The notes below the pieces were generated by a model. It was not told the origin of the DNA and did no database searches. It worked only from the letters and a program-made list of their open reading frames with translations. This document shows, one piece after another, positions 34,451 to 42,620 of a stretch of DNA of 64,000 nt. Source of the DNA: JAUZOB01 sp963692465 (GTDB taxonomy: Bacteria; Bacteroidota; Bacteroidia; Bacteroidales; Prolixibacteraceae); contig OY829943.1 in the NCBI GenBank assembly GCA_963692465.1, forward strand, positions 2,356,001 through 2,420,000, given 5' to 3'. The position numbers and the translations under genes were made by a program. How positions within the stretch are numbered: position 1 is the first letter of the stretch; each line of letters begins with the position of its first letter.

Positions 34451-35773
34451 TTATTCGGGTCTGATCTGACCGTTTCCGGTGATGACCCATTTATAAGTAT
34501 TCAATTCTTCCAATCCCATGGGGCCACGGGCATGGAGTTTCTGCGTACTGATTCCTATCTCCGCCCCAAGTCCGAATTGTGCTCCGTCGGTAAAAGAGGT
34601 TGACGTATTGGCATATACAGCTGCAGCATCTACGGTCGACAGAAATCTTTGAATCGTATCCTCATTGGAAGAAATAATTGCTTCGCTGTGTTGAGAACCA
34701 TTCTTCTCAATATGTTCGAGAGCCTGCTCAAAAGAACCGACGGTTTTGATAGCCATTCGATAAGAAAGAAATTCCGTACCGAAAGATTCGTCTGTGGCCG
34801 ACTTTAATAACGGATCGGGATATTGGCCTTTTAATGCCTTAAAGGCCATGGTGTCGGCATAAATTTCAACCGAATGCTCCTGTAATTTCTCACAGATAAA
34901 CGGAAGATCGTTCAGCCGATCCTGATGAATAATCAGACAGTCCAGCGCGTTACACACACTTACTCTTCTTGTCTTGGCATTGTTGACCACTCGTTGACCG
35001 ATTTCCCGGTCGCCCGAGGCATCAAAATAAGTATGGCACACACCGGCACCGGTTTCAATAACCGGGATTGTAGCATTCTCCCTGGTAAAAGAGATCAGTG
35101 ACTGACTGCCGCGGGGAATGATCAGATCAATATATCCGCGGGCATTCAGCATCTCTCCGGCTGCTTTATGATCAAATGGCAATAAGGTAATCACATCAGG
35201 ATTAACGTCCTCTGCACGCAAAACCTCCTGAATGATTTTAACAATTGCCCGAATGGAACATTGAGCATCGCTGCCTCCCTTCAGAACGCAGGCATTTCCC
35301 GATTTCAGACAAAGCGAAAAAACATCGAAGGTTACATTCGGCCTTGCTTCATAAATGATTCCGATGACTCCGAAAGGAACCGATATCTTGCGAATTAAGA
35401 GTCCGTTCGGACGGGTTGTCTCACTCAGCATTCTGCCAACGGGAGAGGGTAGGGCTGTTACATTACGCAGGTCCGAAGCAATTCCGGCGATACGCTCAGT
35501 GGTCAGTTTTAACCGGTCAAACATAGGGTCGGTAGGTGACATCCGGGCCAGATCCTTTGCATTCTCTTCGAGAATAAACGGAGCTTGTTCGTTTGCGGCA
35601 TCAGCTATCTTACCGAGGATCCGGTCAATTTGTTCGGAAGAATAACCTTGCAGATCTTTCGATGCTTTTTTTGCCCCGGCAAAAAGGTCGGAACAAAGCC
35701 CATAAGTAAAAATCTCTTTGAACTTTGTTGCTTTTTTTGCTCCGGTAAAAAGCGATTGAGGTTCCTGTTCCAT
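34451..35773 (-). CDS. proA: Glutamate-5-semialdehyde dehydrogenase with N-terminal extension
   Basis: The 440-residue protein has the catalytic Cys region (NAKTRRVSVCNALDCLIIH) and IPRGSQSLI. It reduces glutamyl-5-phosphate to the semialdehyde for proline synthesis. The N-terminus carries about 25 extra residues: SLFTGAKKATKF near residue 8 is echoed by DLFAGAKKASKD near residue 29, where the normal ProA N-terminus begins. No later ATG fits a standard start. It starts 13 bases after proB. Confidence 0.94.
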   Translation of the reverse strand: MEQEPQSLFTGAKKATKFKEIFTYGLCSDLFAGAKKASKDLQGYSSEQIDRILGKIADAANEQAPFILEENAKDLARMSPTDPMFDRLKLTTERIAGIASDLRNVTALPSPVGRMLSETTRPNGLLIRKISVPFGVIGIIYEARPNVTFDVFSLCLKSGNACVLKGGSDAQCSIRAIVKIIQEVLRAEDVNPDVITLLPFDHKAAGEMLNARGYIDLIIPRGSQSLISFTRENATIPVIETGAGVCHTYFDASGDREIGQRVVNNAKTRRVSVCNALDCLIIHQDRLNDLPFICEKLQEHSVEIYADTMAFKALKGQYPDPLLKSATDESFGTEFLSYRMAIKTVGSFEQALEHIEKNGSQHSEAIISSNEDTIQRFLSTVDAAAVYANTSTSFTDGAQFGLGAEIGISTQKLHARGPMGLEELNTYKWVITGNGQIRPE

Positions 35774-35786
35774 AATTTTTTGGTTT

Positions 35787-36872
35787 TTAAATCAGATAAA
35801 GATAATCATAATGGATGAACGGTTTACGGACATGACTGCCGACTAGTTCGGTTGCCTTTCTCGAATCGTATTGGGTTTTCCCCAGTCCGATCTGAACCTT
35901 ATCTTCATCGAAAATTTTTACAATATCTCCTTTTTCAAAGTCCCCGACAATCTCGGTTATTCCAATCATCAGGAGACTGGTTGCCTGATCGGAAATGAGA
36001 GCATCCCGTGCCCCGTTGTTAACGAAGACCTGTCCTTTGGTGAAACTTCCCGATTGGGAAAGCCATTTTTTGACATTCGACGCGACCCGGTCTTCGGGAA
36101 TAAAATGAGTGTTTAAGGTTTCTTTTGCCGGATTAAGCAGGTCGACCAGAATCTCATCTTTCCGTCCGTTGGCAATATGTACATGGATTCCCTCCAATGC
36201 AATCTTCCGGGCGATGGTTGTTTTGGTAACCATTCCTCCTCTTCCGAATTCCGATTTGCTGGTTTTGATATAACTGCTCAGATCTTTAGTCTTTGCATCG
36301 ACCTCGCGAATGACCGAAGCTCCCGGTGCATCCGGATAGTCCGTATAGATTCCATCAACGTTACTCAATATGATCAAAGCCTCAGAATTCATCATCGAGG
36401 CAATCAACCCCGAAAGCTCATCATTATCGGTAAACATCAGTTCGGTGACGGAGATCGTATCGTTTTCATTGATAATCGGCAGAATTCCGTTGTCAAGAAG
36501 CGTCGTGAGACAGTTCTGCATGTTCAGATAATGCCTGCGATCCCTGAAATTTTCCTTGGTTGTGAGTACCTGTGCACAGATGATTCCGCTTTCATGAAAG
36601 AGATCGGTATACCGGTTTATCAGTTTGACCTGTCCGATAGCCGACCATAACTGTCTCGAAGATACCTGATCCAGTTTGTGGGGGGTCGGCAGTTCGCTCT
36701 TCCCGGCTGCAACTGCACCGGAAGAGACCAGAATTGTTTCCACTCCCATTTTCTTTAGTCGGGCAATCTGATCGGTAAGCTGTGCCATCCGGGCTAAATC
36801 AAGCGTTCCGTCGGCCTTGGTCAGAACATTGCTGCCAATCTTAACCGTGATCCGTTTATAGCTATATTTCAT
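35787..36872 (-). CDS. proB: Glutamate 5-kinase with PUA domain
   Basis: The 361-residue protein has the kinase motifs ITVKIGSNVLTKADG, ILVSSGAVAAGKSEL and NENDTISVTELMFTDNDELS, and a C-terminal PUA domain (from about residue 275, FVNNGARDALISDQ). It makes glutamyl-5-phosphate, the first step of proline synthesis. Proline genes inside an ArgR-controlled operon suggest joint control of the two glutamate-derived pathways. Confidence 0.96.
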   Translation of the reverse strand: MKYSYKRITVKIGSNVLTKADGTLDLARMAQLTDQIARLKKMGVETILVSSGAVAAGKSELPTPHKLDQVSSRQLWSAIGQVKLINRYTDLFHESGIICAQVLTTKENFRDRRHYLNMQNCLTTLLDNGILPIINENDTISVTELMFTDNDELSGLIASMMNSEALIILSNVDGIYTDYPDAPGASVIREVDAKTKDLSSYIKTSKSEFGRGGMVTKTTIARKIALEGIHVHIANGRKDEILVDLLNPAKETLNTHFIPEDRVASNVKKWLSQSGSFTKGQVFVNNGARDALISDQATSLLMIGITEIVGDFEKGDIVKIFDEDKVQIGLGKTQYDSRKATELVGSHVRKPFIHYDYLYLI

Positions 36873-36892
36873 CGAATTGATATGAAACTCAA

Positions 36893-37001
36893 AAGTCCGA
36901 AGAATATCTCCGGACCATTGAACTTATTATTCTGAGTTTAGTAAAGCAGTCGTCAACATGTTCTGGCAAAAGAAACTATTTGATTCAATGATCTGCTTTA
37001 C
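36893..37001 (-). repeat. Inverted repeats between proC and proB
   Basis: The 174-bp gap contains a small hairpin (GTCCG 36895-36899 with CGGAC 36911-36915, followed on the minus strand by TTTT) and a perfect 9-base inverted repeat, GTAAAGCAG (36941-36949) and CTGCTTTAC (36993-37001). This is the only sizeable gap inside the operon, so it may modulate expression of proB-proA-argF'-argB. Confidence 0.4.
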
Positions 37002-37046
37002 CGAGCATTGATATTCGCTATTGAGCTAATCGTTTTTCTTTCCGGA

Positions 37047-37847
37047 TTATTTATTCTTTTGGGTCTTTTCAAAAGAAGAAACGATCCCCTGAATAACCGA
37101 AGAGCTAAAACCCTGGTGTTCCATCTCGTTCAGTCCGGCAATGGTGATTCCTTTCGGAGTGGTCACTTTGTCGATTTCTTTTTCGGGATGGTTTCCGGAT
37201 TGAAGAATCAGTTCACAGGCCCCTTTCATCATTTGAGCTGAGATAGACTGAGCCATCTCTGCTTTGAATCCGATTTCGACCCCACCTTCGGTTGCCGCAC
37301 GCAAAAAACGCAGGGCATAAGCAATTCCGCAACCACCGAGAACCGTTGCTGCCGACATCAGTTCTTCACCGATAACGACGGTCTTTCCCAACTGATCAAA
37401 AAGAGCAACGAGGATCTTTTCCAATGAAGCCCATTTGCTGTTGAAAGCCACACAGGTAATCGATTCGCAAATGGCAATGGCGGTATTCGGCATTGCTCTG
37501 AAAACAGCAGTTGACGGTCCGGCTGCAGTTTCGAGTGCCTCCAGGGTCATCCCGGCTACAAAAGAAACCAGAATCTTACCGTTCCCGAGCAATGGTTTTA
37601 TTTCCTTCAGAATATCGGGTGCAGCGTAAGGTTTTACCACCAAAAAGATCACATCGGCATTCTTTACAGCCTCCTTATTGTCGGCTGTGGTATTCACCCC
37701 TTTATTGTGCAGTGCGTTCAATAATTGAACATTCCTCCGGGTAACGGTTATATTTGCCGGATTAACAGCTTTGGAAAGCAGAAGCCCTTCGGCTATTGCA
37801 CTGCCCAGATTTCCGCCGCCAATAATGGCAATTTTATTTATTTCCAT
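37047..37847 (-). CDS. proC: Pyrroline-5-carboxylate reductase
   Basis: The 266-residue protein has the NAD(P) motif IAIIGGGNLGSAIAEGLL, VFLVVKPY and the C-terminal signature TTPKGITIAGLNEME. It reduces pyrroline-5-carboxylate to proline. It starts 17 bases after argD. Confidence 0.96.
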   Translation of the reverse strand: MEINKIAIIGGGNLGSAIAEGLLLSKAVNPANITVTRRNVQLLNALHNKGVNTTADNKEAVKNADVIFLVVKPYAAPDILKEIKPLLGNGKILVSFVAGMTLEALETAAGPSTAVFRAMPNTAIAICESITCVAFNSKWASLEKILVALFDQLGKTVVIGEELMSAATVLGGCGIAYALRFLRAATEGGVEIGFKAEMAQSISAQMMKGACELILQSGNHPEKEIDKVTTPKGITIAGLNEMEHQGFSSSVIQGIVSSFEKTQKNK

Positions 37848-37864
37848 CTTTTCAGCAGGTTAAT

Positions 37865-39004
37865 TTATTCATCTTTTAATTCACTAAGAACCTCACTCAA
37901 AGCCAGCGCAAAGGTCTCGACTTGTTCTTTGTTGAGGGTCAGTGGAGGTAGGATCCGAATGACATTCTGTCCCGAGTATCCGGTAAAGATATGTTTTTCA
38001 AAAAGAAGTTTCTTCCGAATCTCACTGATGGGTTGATCAAATTCGATCCCGATCATCAGTCCCTCTCCCCGGACTTCTTTTATCCCTTCGATATCGTTCA
38101 GTTCTTCCATCATGTATTTTCCTACGGTGGCAGCATTCTCTACGAGGTGTCCGTCTTTCATGATGTCCAGCACTGCAATAGCAGCAGCACAGGCCAGATG
38201 GCTCCCTCCGAAAGTCGTTCCCAGCATTCCGTATTTAGCTTTAAACTGTGGACCGATCAGCAGACCGCCAATAGGGAAACCGTTTCCCATTCCTTTGGCC
38301 ATTGAGATCAGGTCAGCGCGAATTCCGGCATACTGATGAGCAAAGAATTTTCCACTACGGCCATAACCGGATTGTACTTCATCAAGGACAAGCACCACCC
38401 CATATTGGTCACATAGGGCACGCAGTTTGTGCATAAAGGTCTTTTCCGGAATACGGATTCCTCCGATTCCCTGAATTCCTTCAATGATGACCGCACAGAC
38501 ATCGCCTTTTTTCATTTCTGCTTCGACGGCTTTTGCATCGTTTAACGAAACGAAGACAACCTGATGATTGGTGTTCACCGGGGCCACAATAGCCGGATTG
38601 TCGGTGACGGAAACCGCTAGAGAGGTCCTTCCGTGGAAGCTTTTCCCGAAAGAGATCACCCGTTTCTTTCCGGTGTGGAAAGAGGCCAGCTTCAGTGCGT
38701 TCTCGTTTGCTTCTGCACCCGAGTTGCAGAGAAAAAGCGAATAATCATCATAGTCCGATGCTTTTCCCAATCGGTCTGCCAGTTCTTCATGAAGAGAGTT
38801 TTTTACGGAGTTGGAGTAAAAGCCTATCTTTTGAAGCTGTGCTGTTAGTTTCTCAATGTAATAAGGGTGACTGTGTCCCACCGATATCACCGCATGGCCT
38901 CCGTAAAGATCAAGATATTTGGTTCCCTTGTCGTCCCATAGGTAACAGCCGCTGGCTTTTACCGGTTCTATATCAAATAACGGATAAACATCGAAAAGTT
39001 TCAT
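37865..39004 (-). CDS. argD: N-acylornithine aminotransferase
   Basis: The 379-residue class III aminotransferase has LVLDEVQSGYGRSGKFFAHQ and the PLP lysine in DLISMAKGMGNGFPIGG. It converts N-acylglutamate semialdehyde to N-acylornithine with glutamate as donor. It is short for the family (about 400), as usual for ArgD of Bacteroidetes. It starts 21 bases after argC. Confidence 0.95.
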   Translation of the reverse strand: MKLFDVYPLFDIEPVKASGCYLWDDKGTKYLDLYGGHAVISVGHSHPYYIEKLTAQLQKIGFYSNSVKNSLHEELADRLGKASDYDDYSLFLCNSGAEANENALKLASFHTGKKRVISFGKSFHGRTSLAVSVTDNPAIVAPVNTNHQVVFVSLNDAKAVEAEMKKGDVCAVIIEGIQGIGGIRIPEKTFMHKLRALCDQYGVVLVLDEVQSGYGRSGKFFAHQYAGIRADLISMAKGMGNGFPIGGLLIGPQFKAKYGMLGTTFGGSHLACAAAIAVLDIMKDGHLVENAATVGKYMMEELNDIEGIKEVRGEGLMIGIEFDQPISEIRKKLLFEKHIFTGYSGQNVIRILPPLTLNKEQVETFALALSEVLSELKDE

Positions 39005-39025
39005 GATAATAATTGATTCAAACAG

Positions 39026-39997
39026 TTAAAATGCGATGGATTTCAGCTTTAATCCCATTGTCTCTTCGAGTCCGAACATGAGGTTCATATTCTGAATCGC
39101 CTGACCGGATGCTCCTTTGACAAGATTGTCAATCATACTGAGAATTAAAAGTTTTTTTCCATGTTTTTCAAGATACAGGACGGCTTTATTCGTATTAACC
39201 ACCTGCTTCATATCCGGGTTTTCATTCGAGATAAATACGAACGGATGATTCCGGTAATATTCCTGATAAAGAGAAATGGCTTCGTCTGCCTCCATCGGAC
39301 AATTCAGATAAAGAGAAGCAAATATTCCCCGTGCAAAATTGCCTCGCATCGGGATGAAATTCAACTCTTCCGAAAATCCGCCCGGCTGCAGCTGATCCAG
39401 ACTTTGCCTTATCTCTGCCAGATGCTGATGTGTGAACGGTTTGTAAACCGACACATTATTGTTTCTCCAGCTAAAGTGGCCGGTAGCCGATGGTGCCTGT
39501 CCGCCGCCGGTCGAACCGGTTACGGCATTTACATGAACTTCCTCATCCAGAAGTCCTGCGGCAGCAAGGGGTAATAGTCCAAGCTGAATACAGGTTGCAA
39601 AACAACCCGGATTGGCAATATGTTTTGCTTTTTTGATCTGTTCCCGGTTTAATTCCGGTAACCCGTATATGAAGTCGTTCGATGCCTCTTTGATCCGGTA
39701 GTCCTGACTCAGGTCAATAATCTTCACATGGTCGGGAATCTTGTTTTCCGAAAGAAAAACAACCGATTTCCCGTGTCCGTTGCAAAGAAATACTACATCG
39801 ACCGATTGATAATCCGGACGATCCGTAAAGTCAGGAAGCTCTTCTCCCAAAAGGTCACGATGGACTTCGGAAACCGGGTGCCCGGCATGGCTGGAGCTAA
39901 GTATAAACGCTACCTCTGCTTCGGGATGTCCGAGCAAAATACGAAGTAATTCTCCGGCCGTGTATCCGGCACCACCAATGATTCCAACTTTGATCAT
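39026..39997 (-). CDS. argC: N-acyl-gamma-glutamyl-phosphate reductase
   Basis: The 323-residue protein has the NAD(P) motif VGIIGGAGYTAGELLRILL and the catalytic cysteine in HIANPGCFATCIQLGLLPL. It reduces N-acylglutamyl phosphate to the semialdehyde. It starts 3 bases after the argG stop, indicating tight coupling. Confidence 0.96.
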   Translation of the reverse strand: MIKVGIIGGAGYTAGELLRILLGHPEAEVAFILSSSHAGHPVSEVHRDLLGEELPDFTDRPDYQSVDVVFLCNGHGKSVVFLSENKIPDHVKIIDLSQDYRIKEASNDFIYGLPELNREQIKKAKHIANPGCFATCIQLGLLPLAAAGLLDEEVHVNAVTGSTGGGQAPSATGHFSWRNNNVSVYKPFTHQHLAEIRQSLDQLQPGGFSEELNFIPMRGNFARGIFASLYLNCPMEADEAISLYQEYYRNHPFVFISNENPDMKQVVNTNKAVLYLEKHGKKLLILSMIDNLVKGASGQAIQNMNLMFGLEETMGLKLKSIAF

Positions 39998-40000
39998 GTA

Positions 40001-41194
40001 TTAAAAGCTTTTATTGACAGAATTGTAAATTTTTAAAGGAATACCTAATATTTTGATAAATCCTCTGGCATCTTCGGCAGTCCATGCTTTGTTGACTTCT
40101 CCGTATTCCCCGAATTCACCCTTCATCAGGTCGTGATCCGATTCAACGCCAATGAGCTGAAAGCTGTATGGACGAAGTTTAACCGATACTTTTCCGGAAA
40201 CAAATTGCTGACTGTTTTCAAGGAATTTCTCAATGTCACGCATCACCGGTTCCATATATTGTGATTCATGCAGGAACATTCCGTACCAGGTGCCCAACTG
40301 GTCTTTCCAGTATTGCTGCCATTTTGAAAGCGTATGCTTTTCAAGCATCTGGTGAGCTTTGATAATCAGGATCGGACCGGCAGCTTCAAACCCTACACGG
40401 CCTTTGATTCCAATGATGGTATCGCCAATGTGCATGTCACGGCCGATTGCCCAGGCTGAACCAATTTTTTCTACCTCACGGACCGCATCGACTTTGTTTT
40501 TGTAAGTCTTCCCATTGACTCCGGTGAGTTCTCCCTGTACAAATTCAAGTTCCAGTGTCTCTTCTCCTTCTTTGGTGAGTTGCGAAGGATAAGCCTCTTC
40601 TGGAAGAGTTTTTTCGGAGGTCAGTGTTTCTTTTCCGCCGATACTGGTTCCCCAGATTCCTTTGTTGATGGAATAGTCCATCTTCGCCCAGTTGTCATGA
40701 ATTCCCTTCTCTTTCAAATAATTGATTTCGTATTCACGGGTGAGGGTCAGATCCCTGGTTGGGGCAATGATCTCAATATTCGGGGCAAGAACCTGAAAGG
40801 TAAGGTCAAAACGAACCTGATCATTCCCTGCTCCGGTACTTCCGTGTGCAACGTAATCAGCTCCGATTTCTTTGGCGTATCCAATGAGTGAGATAGCCTG
40901 GAAAACCCTTTCCGAACTGACCGAAATGGGGTAAGTGTTATTTCGGAGAACGTTTCCGTAGACCATATATCGAATACATTTATCGTAATAAATGTCAGAA
41001 ATATTCAGGGCAATGTGCTTGGTGGCACCCAACTTATAAGCTTTTTCTTCAATCTTTTTTAATTCTTCTTCCGAAAAACCTCCGGTGTTTACAATTGCAG
41101 TATAAACATCAAGATTTTTGTCATCTGTTAGATACTTAACGCAGAATGAAGTATCTAAACCACCACTGAATGCCAGTACAACTTTTTTTTTCAT
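40001..41194 (-). CDS. argG: Argininosuccinate synthase
   Basis: The 397-residue protein has the PP-loop AFSGGLDTSFCV and the motifs HGSTGAGNDQVRFDL and GRDMHIGDTIIGIKGR. It joins citrulline and aspartate with ATP. Its partner ArgH is encoded in the divergent carAB operon. It follows the GNAT gene by 6 bases. Confidence 0.97.
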   Translation of the reverse strand: MKKKVVLAFSGGLDTSFCVKYLTDDKNLDVYTAIVNTGGFSEEELKKIEEKAYKLGATKHIALNISDIYYDKCIRYMVYGNVLRNNTYPISVSSERVFQAISLIGYAKEIGADYVAHGSTGAGNDQVRFDLTFQVLAPNIEIIAPTRDLTLTREYEINYLKEKGIHDNWAKMDYSINKGIWGTSIGGKETLTSEKTLPEEAYPSQLTKEGEETLELEFVQGELTGVNGKTYKNKVDAVREVEKIGSAWAIGRDMHIGDTIIGIKGRVGFEAAGPILIIKAHQMLEKHTLSKWQQYWKDQLGTWYGMFLHESQYMEPVMRDIEKFLENSQQFVSGKVSVKLRPYSFQLIGVESDHDLMKGEFGEYGEVNKAWTAEDARGFIKILGIPLKIYNSVNKSF

Positions 41195-41200
41195 GATTGC

Positions 41201-41848
41201 TTATTTATTATTTGAATCAGACTGATTTTCTTTTTTTTCTTTATTCGGGTCCTCATTAAAGGTGTTATACGGATGGATAATCGGATGTGCTTTGGACTTC
41301 TCACTTTCCCATTGCGGGTCGTAGAGCATCCCGGTGCAAAGACATTTCGTGAAATTGGTCCTTTGCAGAATGTCATGATTAATGCAGCTTTTGCACCCTT
41401 TCCAGAAGTCCTTGTCGTCGGTTAACTCCGAGAAGGTAACGGGGCGGTATCCCAGTTCCGTATTGATCTTCATGACAGCCAACCCGGTTGTCAGTCCGAA
41501 AATTTTAGCGTGTGGAAATTTTTGACGGGATAGCGCGAAAGCTACGTGTTTGATCTTCTTGGCTAGCCCAAATCCCCGGTAACTTTTCTTGACGATAAGG
41601 CCTGAATTGGCAACAAAACGATCATGTCCCCATGATTCGATGTAACAGAAACCGGCAAAAATATCCCCATCCAGGGCAATAACTGCTTTTCCTTCCATGA
41701 TCTTGTCAGACAAATATTTGAACGTCCTTCTGGCAATACCGGTTCCTCTTTCTTTTGAAGCCATGTCGATCGTGTCATTGATTTCGTCAACATATTTGAC
41801 ATGTTCGGGCGTGGCAACAATAATCTGAATTTCGTTTGACTTTTCCAT
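41201..41848 (-). CDS. GNAT acyltransferase, probable N-succinyl/acetylglutamate synthase
   Basis: The 215-residue protein has a single GNAT domain with the acyl-CoA motif VKKSYRGFGLAKKIK (about residues 88-102). A Cys cluster (CKSC, then CLC) follows at about 150-172, and the tail is polar. It sits between argR and argG, the place occupied in Bacteroides thetaiotaomicron by BT3761, which genetic work (as I recall) showed to be needed for arginine synthesis. The operon otherwise lacks a first enzyme, so N-acylglutamate synthesis is the best assignment; succinyl- versus acetyl-CoA use is inferred from ArgF'. Confidence 0.85.
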   Translation of the reverse strand: MEKSNEIQIIVATPEHVKYVDEINDTIDMASKERGTGIARRTFKYLSDKIMEGKAVIALDGDIFAGFCYIESWGHDRFVANSGLIVKKSYRGFGLAKKIKHVAFALSRQKFPHAKIFGLTTGLAVMKINTELGYRPVTFSELTDDKDFWKGCKSCINHDILQRTNFTKCLCTGMLYDPQWESEKSKAHPIIHPYNTFNEDPNKEKKENQSDSNNK

Positions 41849-41867
41849 TTAAAACAAATCTTCAACT

Positions 41868-42356
41868 TTACTTTAGTTTATCCTCTAATCCTGGGAATAT
41901 TAATATCAGGGCATTAATCAGGTCATTGCGTGAAACCCCTTCACGAATAACCAAAAGAATATTGTCGTCTCCGGCAATGGTCCCGATCAGCTCGAAAGGA
42001 TCGGACTCGTCAATCATGGCCGCAATACTGCTGGCATAACCCGGTAGTGTCTTAATAACAGCCATGTTGGCCGAGAAATTAATGGAACGAAAGCCGTCAG
42101 CCAAATAATCCGCTCTTGCTACTCTTTGTGAACCGATTGGCTGAGCATCTGACGGACCGGAAATTCGGTACAAATAACCATTATCGCCATCGGGAATGCG
42201 GGCTACTTTCAAAAATTTAAGGTCGCGCGAAAGAGTCGCCTGGGTGTAATCGAACCCTTCTTCTTTCAGTCGCGAAAGTAATTCTTCCTGGTTGCCGATT
42301 CTCTCGACGGAAATAATTTTCCGGATTGCTATTAGCCTCTTACTTTTGTTTTTCAT
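41868..42356 (-). CDS. argR: Arginine repressor ArgR
   Basis: The 162-residue protein has an N-terminal winged helix (EELLSRLKEEGFDYTQATLSRDLK) and the C-terminal hexamerisation/arginine-binding motif LIGTIAGDDNILLVIREG. With arginine bound it represses arginine genes. It is the first gene of the operon it probably controls: a double ARG box covers its own promoter at 42373-42407. Confidence 0.96.
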   Translation of the reverse strand: MKNKSKRLIAIRKIISVERIGNQEELLSRLKEEGFDYTQATLSRDLKFLKVARIPDGDNGYLYRISGPSDAQPIGSQRVARADYLADGFRSINFSANMAVIKTLPGYASSIAAMIDESDPFELIGTIAGDDNILLVIREGVSRNDLINALILIFPGLEDKLK

Positions 42357-42372
42357 TAAATGGTCAATGCGA

Positions 42373-42407
42373 TGAATAAATATTCATATCAACTGCAAAA
42401 ATATTCA
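42373..42407. promoter_or_regulatory. Pair of ARG boxes (ArgR operator)
   Basis: Box 1 is TGAATAAATATTCA (42373-42386), matching the ArgR consensus TGAATnnnnATTCA. Box 2 is TGCAAAAATATTCA (42394-42407). Their centres are exactly 21 bp apart, the spacing of ArgR hexamer sites. Box 2 covers the -7 element of the argR promoter and box 1 lies just past its start site, so ArgR should repress the argR operon. The carA promoter begins about 40 bp away. Confidence 0.8.
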
Positions 42408-42425
42408 AAAAAATAGGAAAACAAA
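42396..42425 (-). promoter_or_regulatory. Promoter of the argR operon
   Basis: The minus strand has TTTG (42422-42425), an 18-base spacer and TATTTTTG (42396-42403), matching TTG and TAnnTTTG. The start site would be near 42390, about 34 bases before argR. Confidence 0.65.
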
Positions 42426-42446
42426 TTTTTATATCGGAAATATTTG

Positions 42447-42454
42447 TATTTTTG
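42447..42454 (+). promoter_or_regulatory. Candidate -7 box (TATTTTTG) for the carA leader
   Basis: TATTTTTG matches TAnnTTTG; the block TATTTTTGCAGTTG is identical to that in the divergent argR promoter. The -33 region is AT-rich without a clean TTG. Transcription would begin near 42460, about 10 bases before the leader ORF. Confidence 0.55.
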
Positions 42455-42468
42455 CAGTTGTATTAACA

Positions 42469-42555
42469 ATGATTTCGGGTCTGGAAAAACAGACGAAAAA
42501 TGGTGAAGACATTTTTTTTTTACATATCAGAGAGCGGATGCGTCTGGGCTACTAA
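42469..42555 (+). CDS. Leader peptide upstream of carA (Arg codons and T10 tract)
   Basis: An ATG at 42469 opens a 28-codon frame. Codons 15-18 (Ile-Phe-Phe-Leu) read through ten consecutive T (42512-42521). Codons 21, 23 and 25 are Arg (AGA, CGG, CGT), at and within the 5' arm of the terminator (42535-42546). The TAA stop (42553-42555) lies in the terminator's inner loop. This arrangement of leader ORF, U tract and overlapping terminator is that of the E. coli pyrBI attenuator. It is not a conserved protein; support rests on the layout. Confidence 0.7.
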   Translation: MISGLEKQTKNGEDIFFLHIRERMRLGY

Positions 42556-42581
42556 CAGTAGAGCAGGCGCATTCGTTTTTT
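42535..42581 (+). terminator. Attenuator terminator before carA
   Basis: Twelve pairs (42535-42546 with 42564-42575, two of them G-U) enclose a 2x2 internal loop and a five-pair inner hairpin (CTACT-aac-AGTAG), followed by six T (42576-42581). It lies 39 bases before carA. An upstream hairpin (GTCTG 42479-42483 with CAGAC 42490-42494) has CAGACG (42490-42495), which can pair with CGTCTG (42541-42546) in the terminator's 5' arm, a possible antiterminator. Confidence 0.85.
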
Positions 42582-42620
42582 ATAAGGACGTTGAGATTTA
42601 AGAAATAAAAAAAGATAAAA

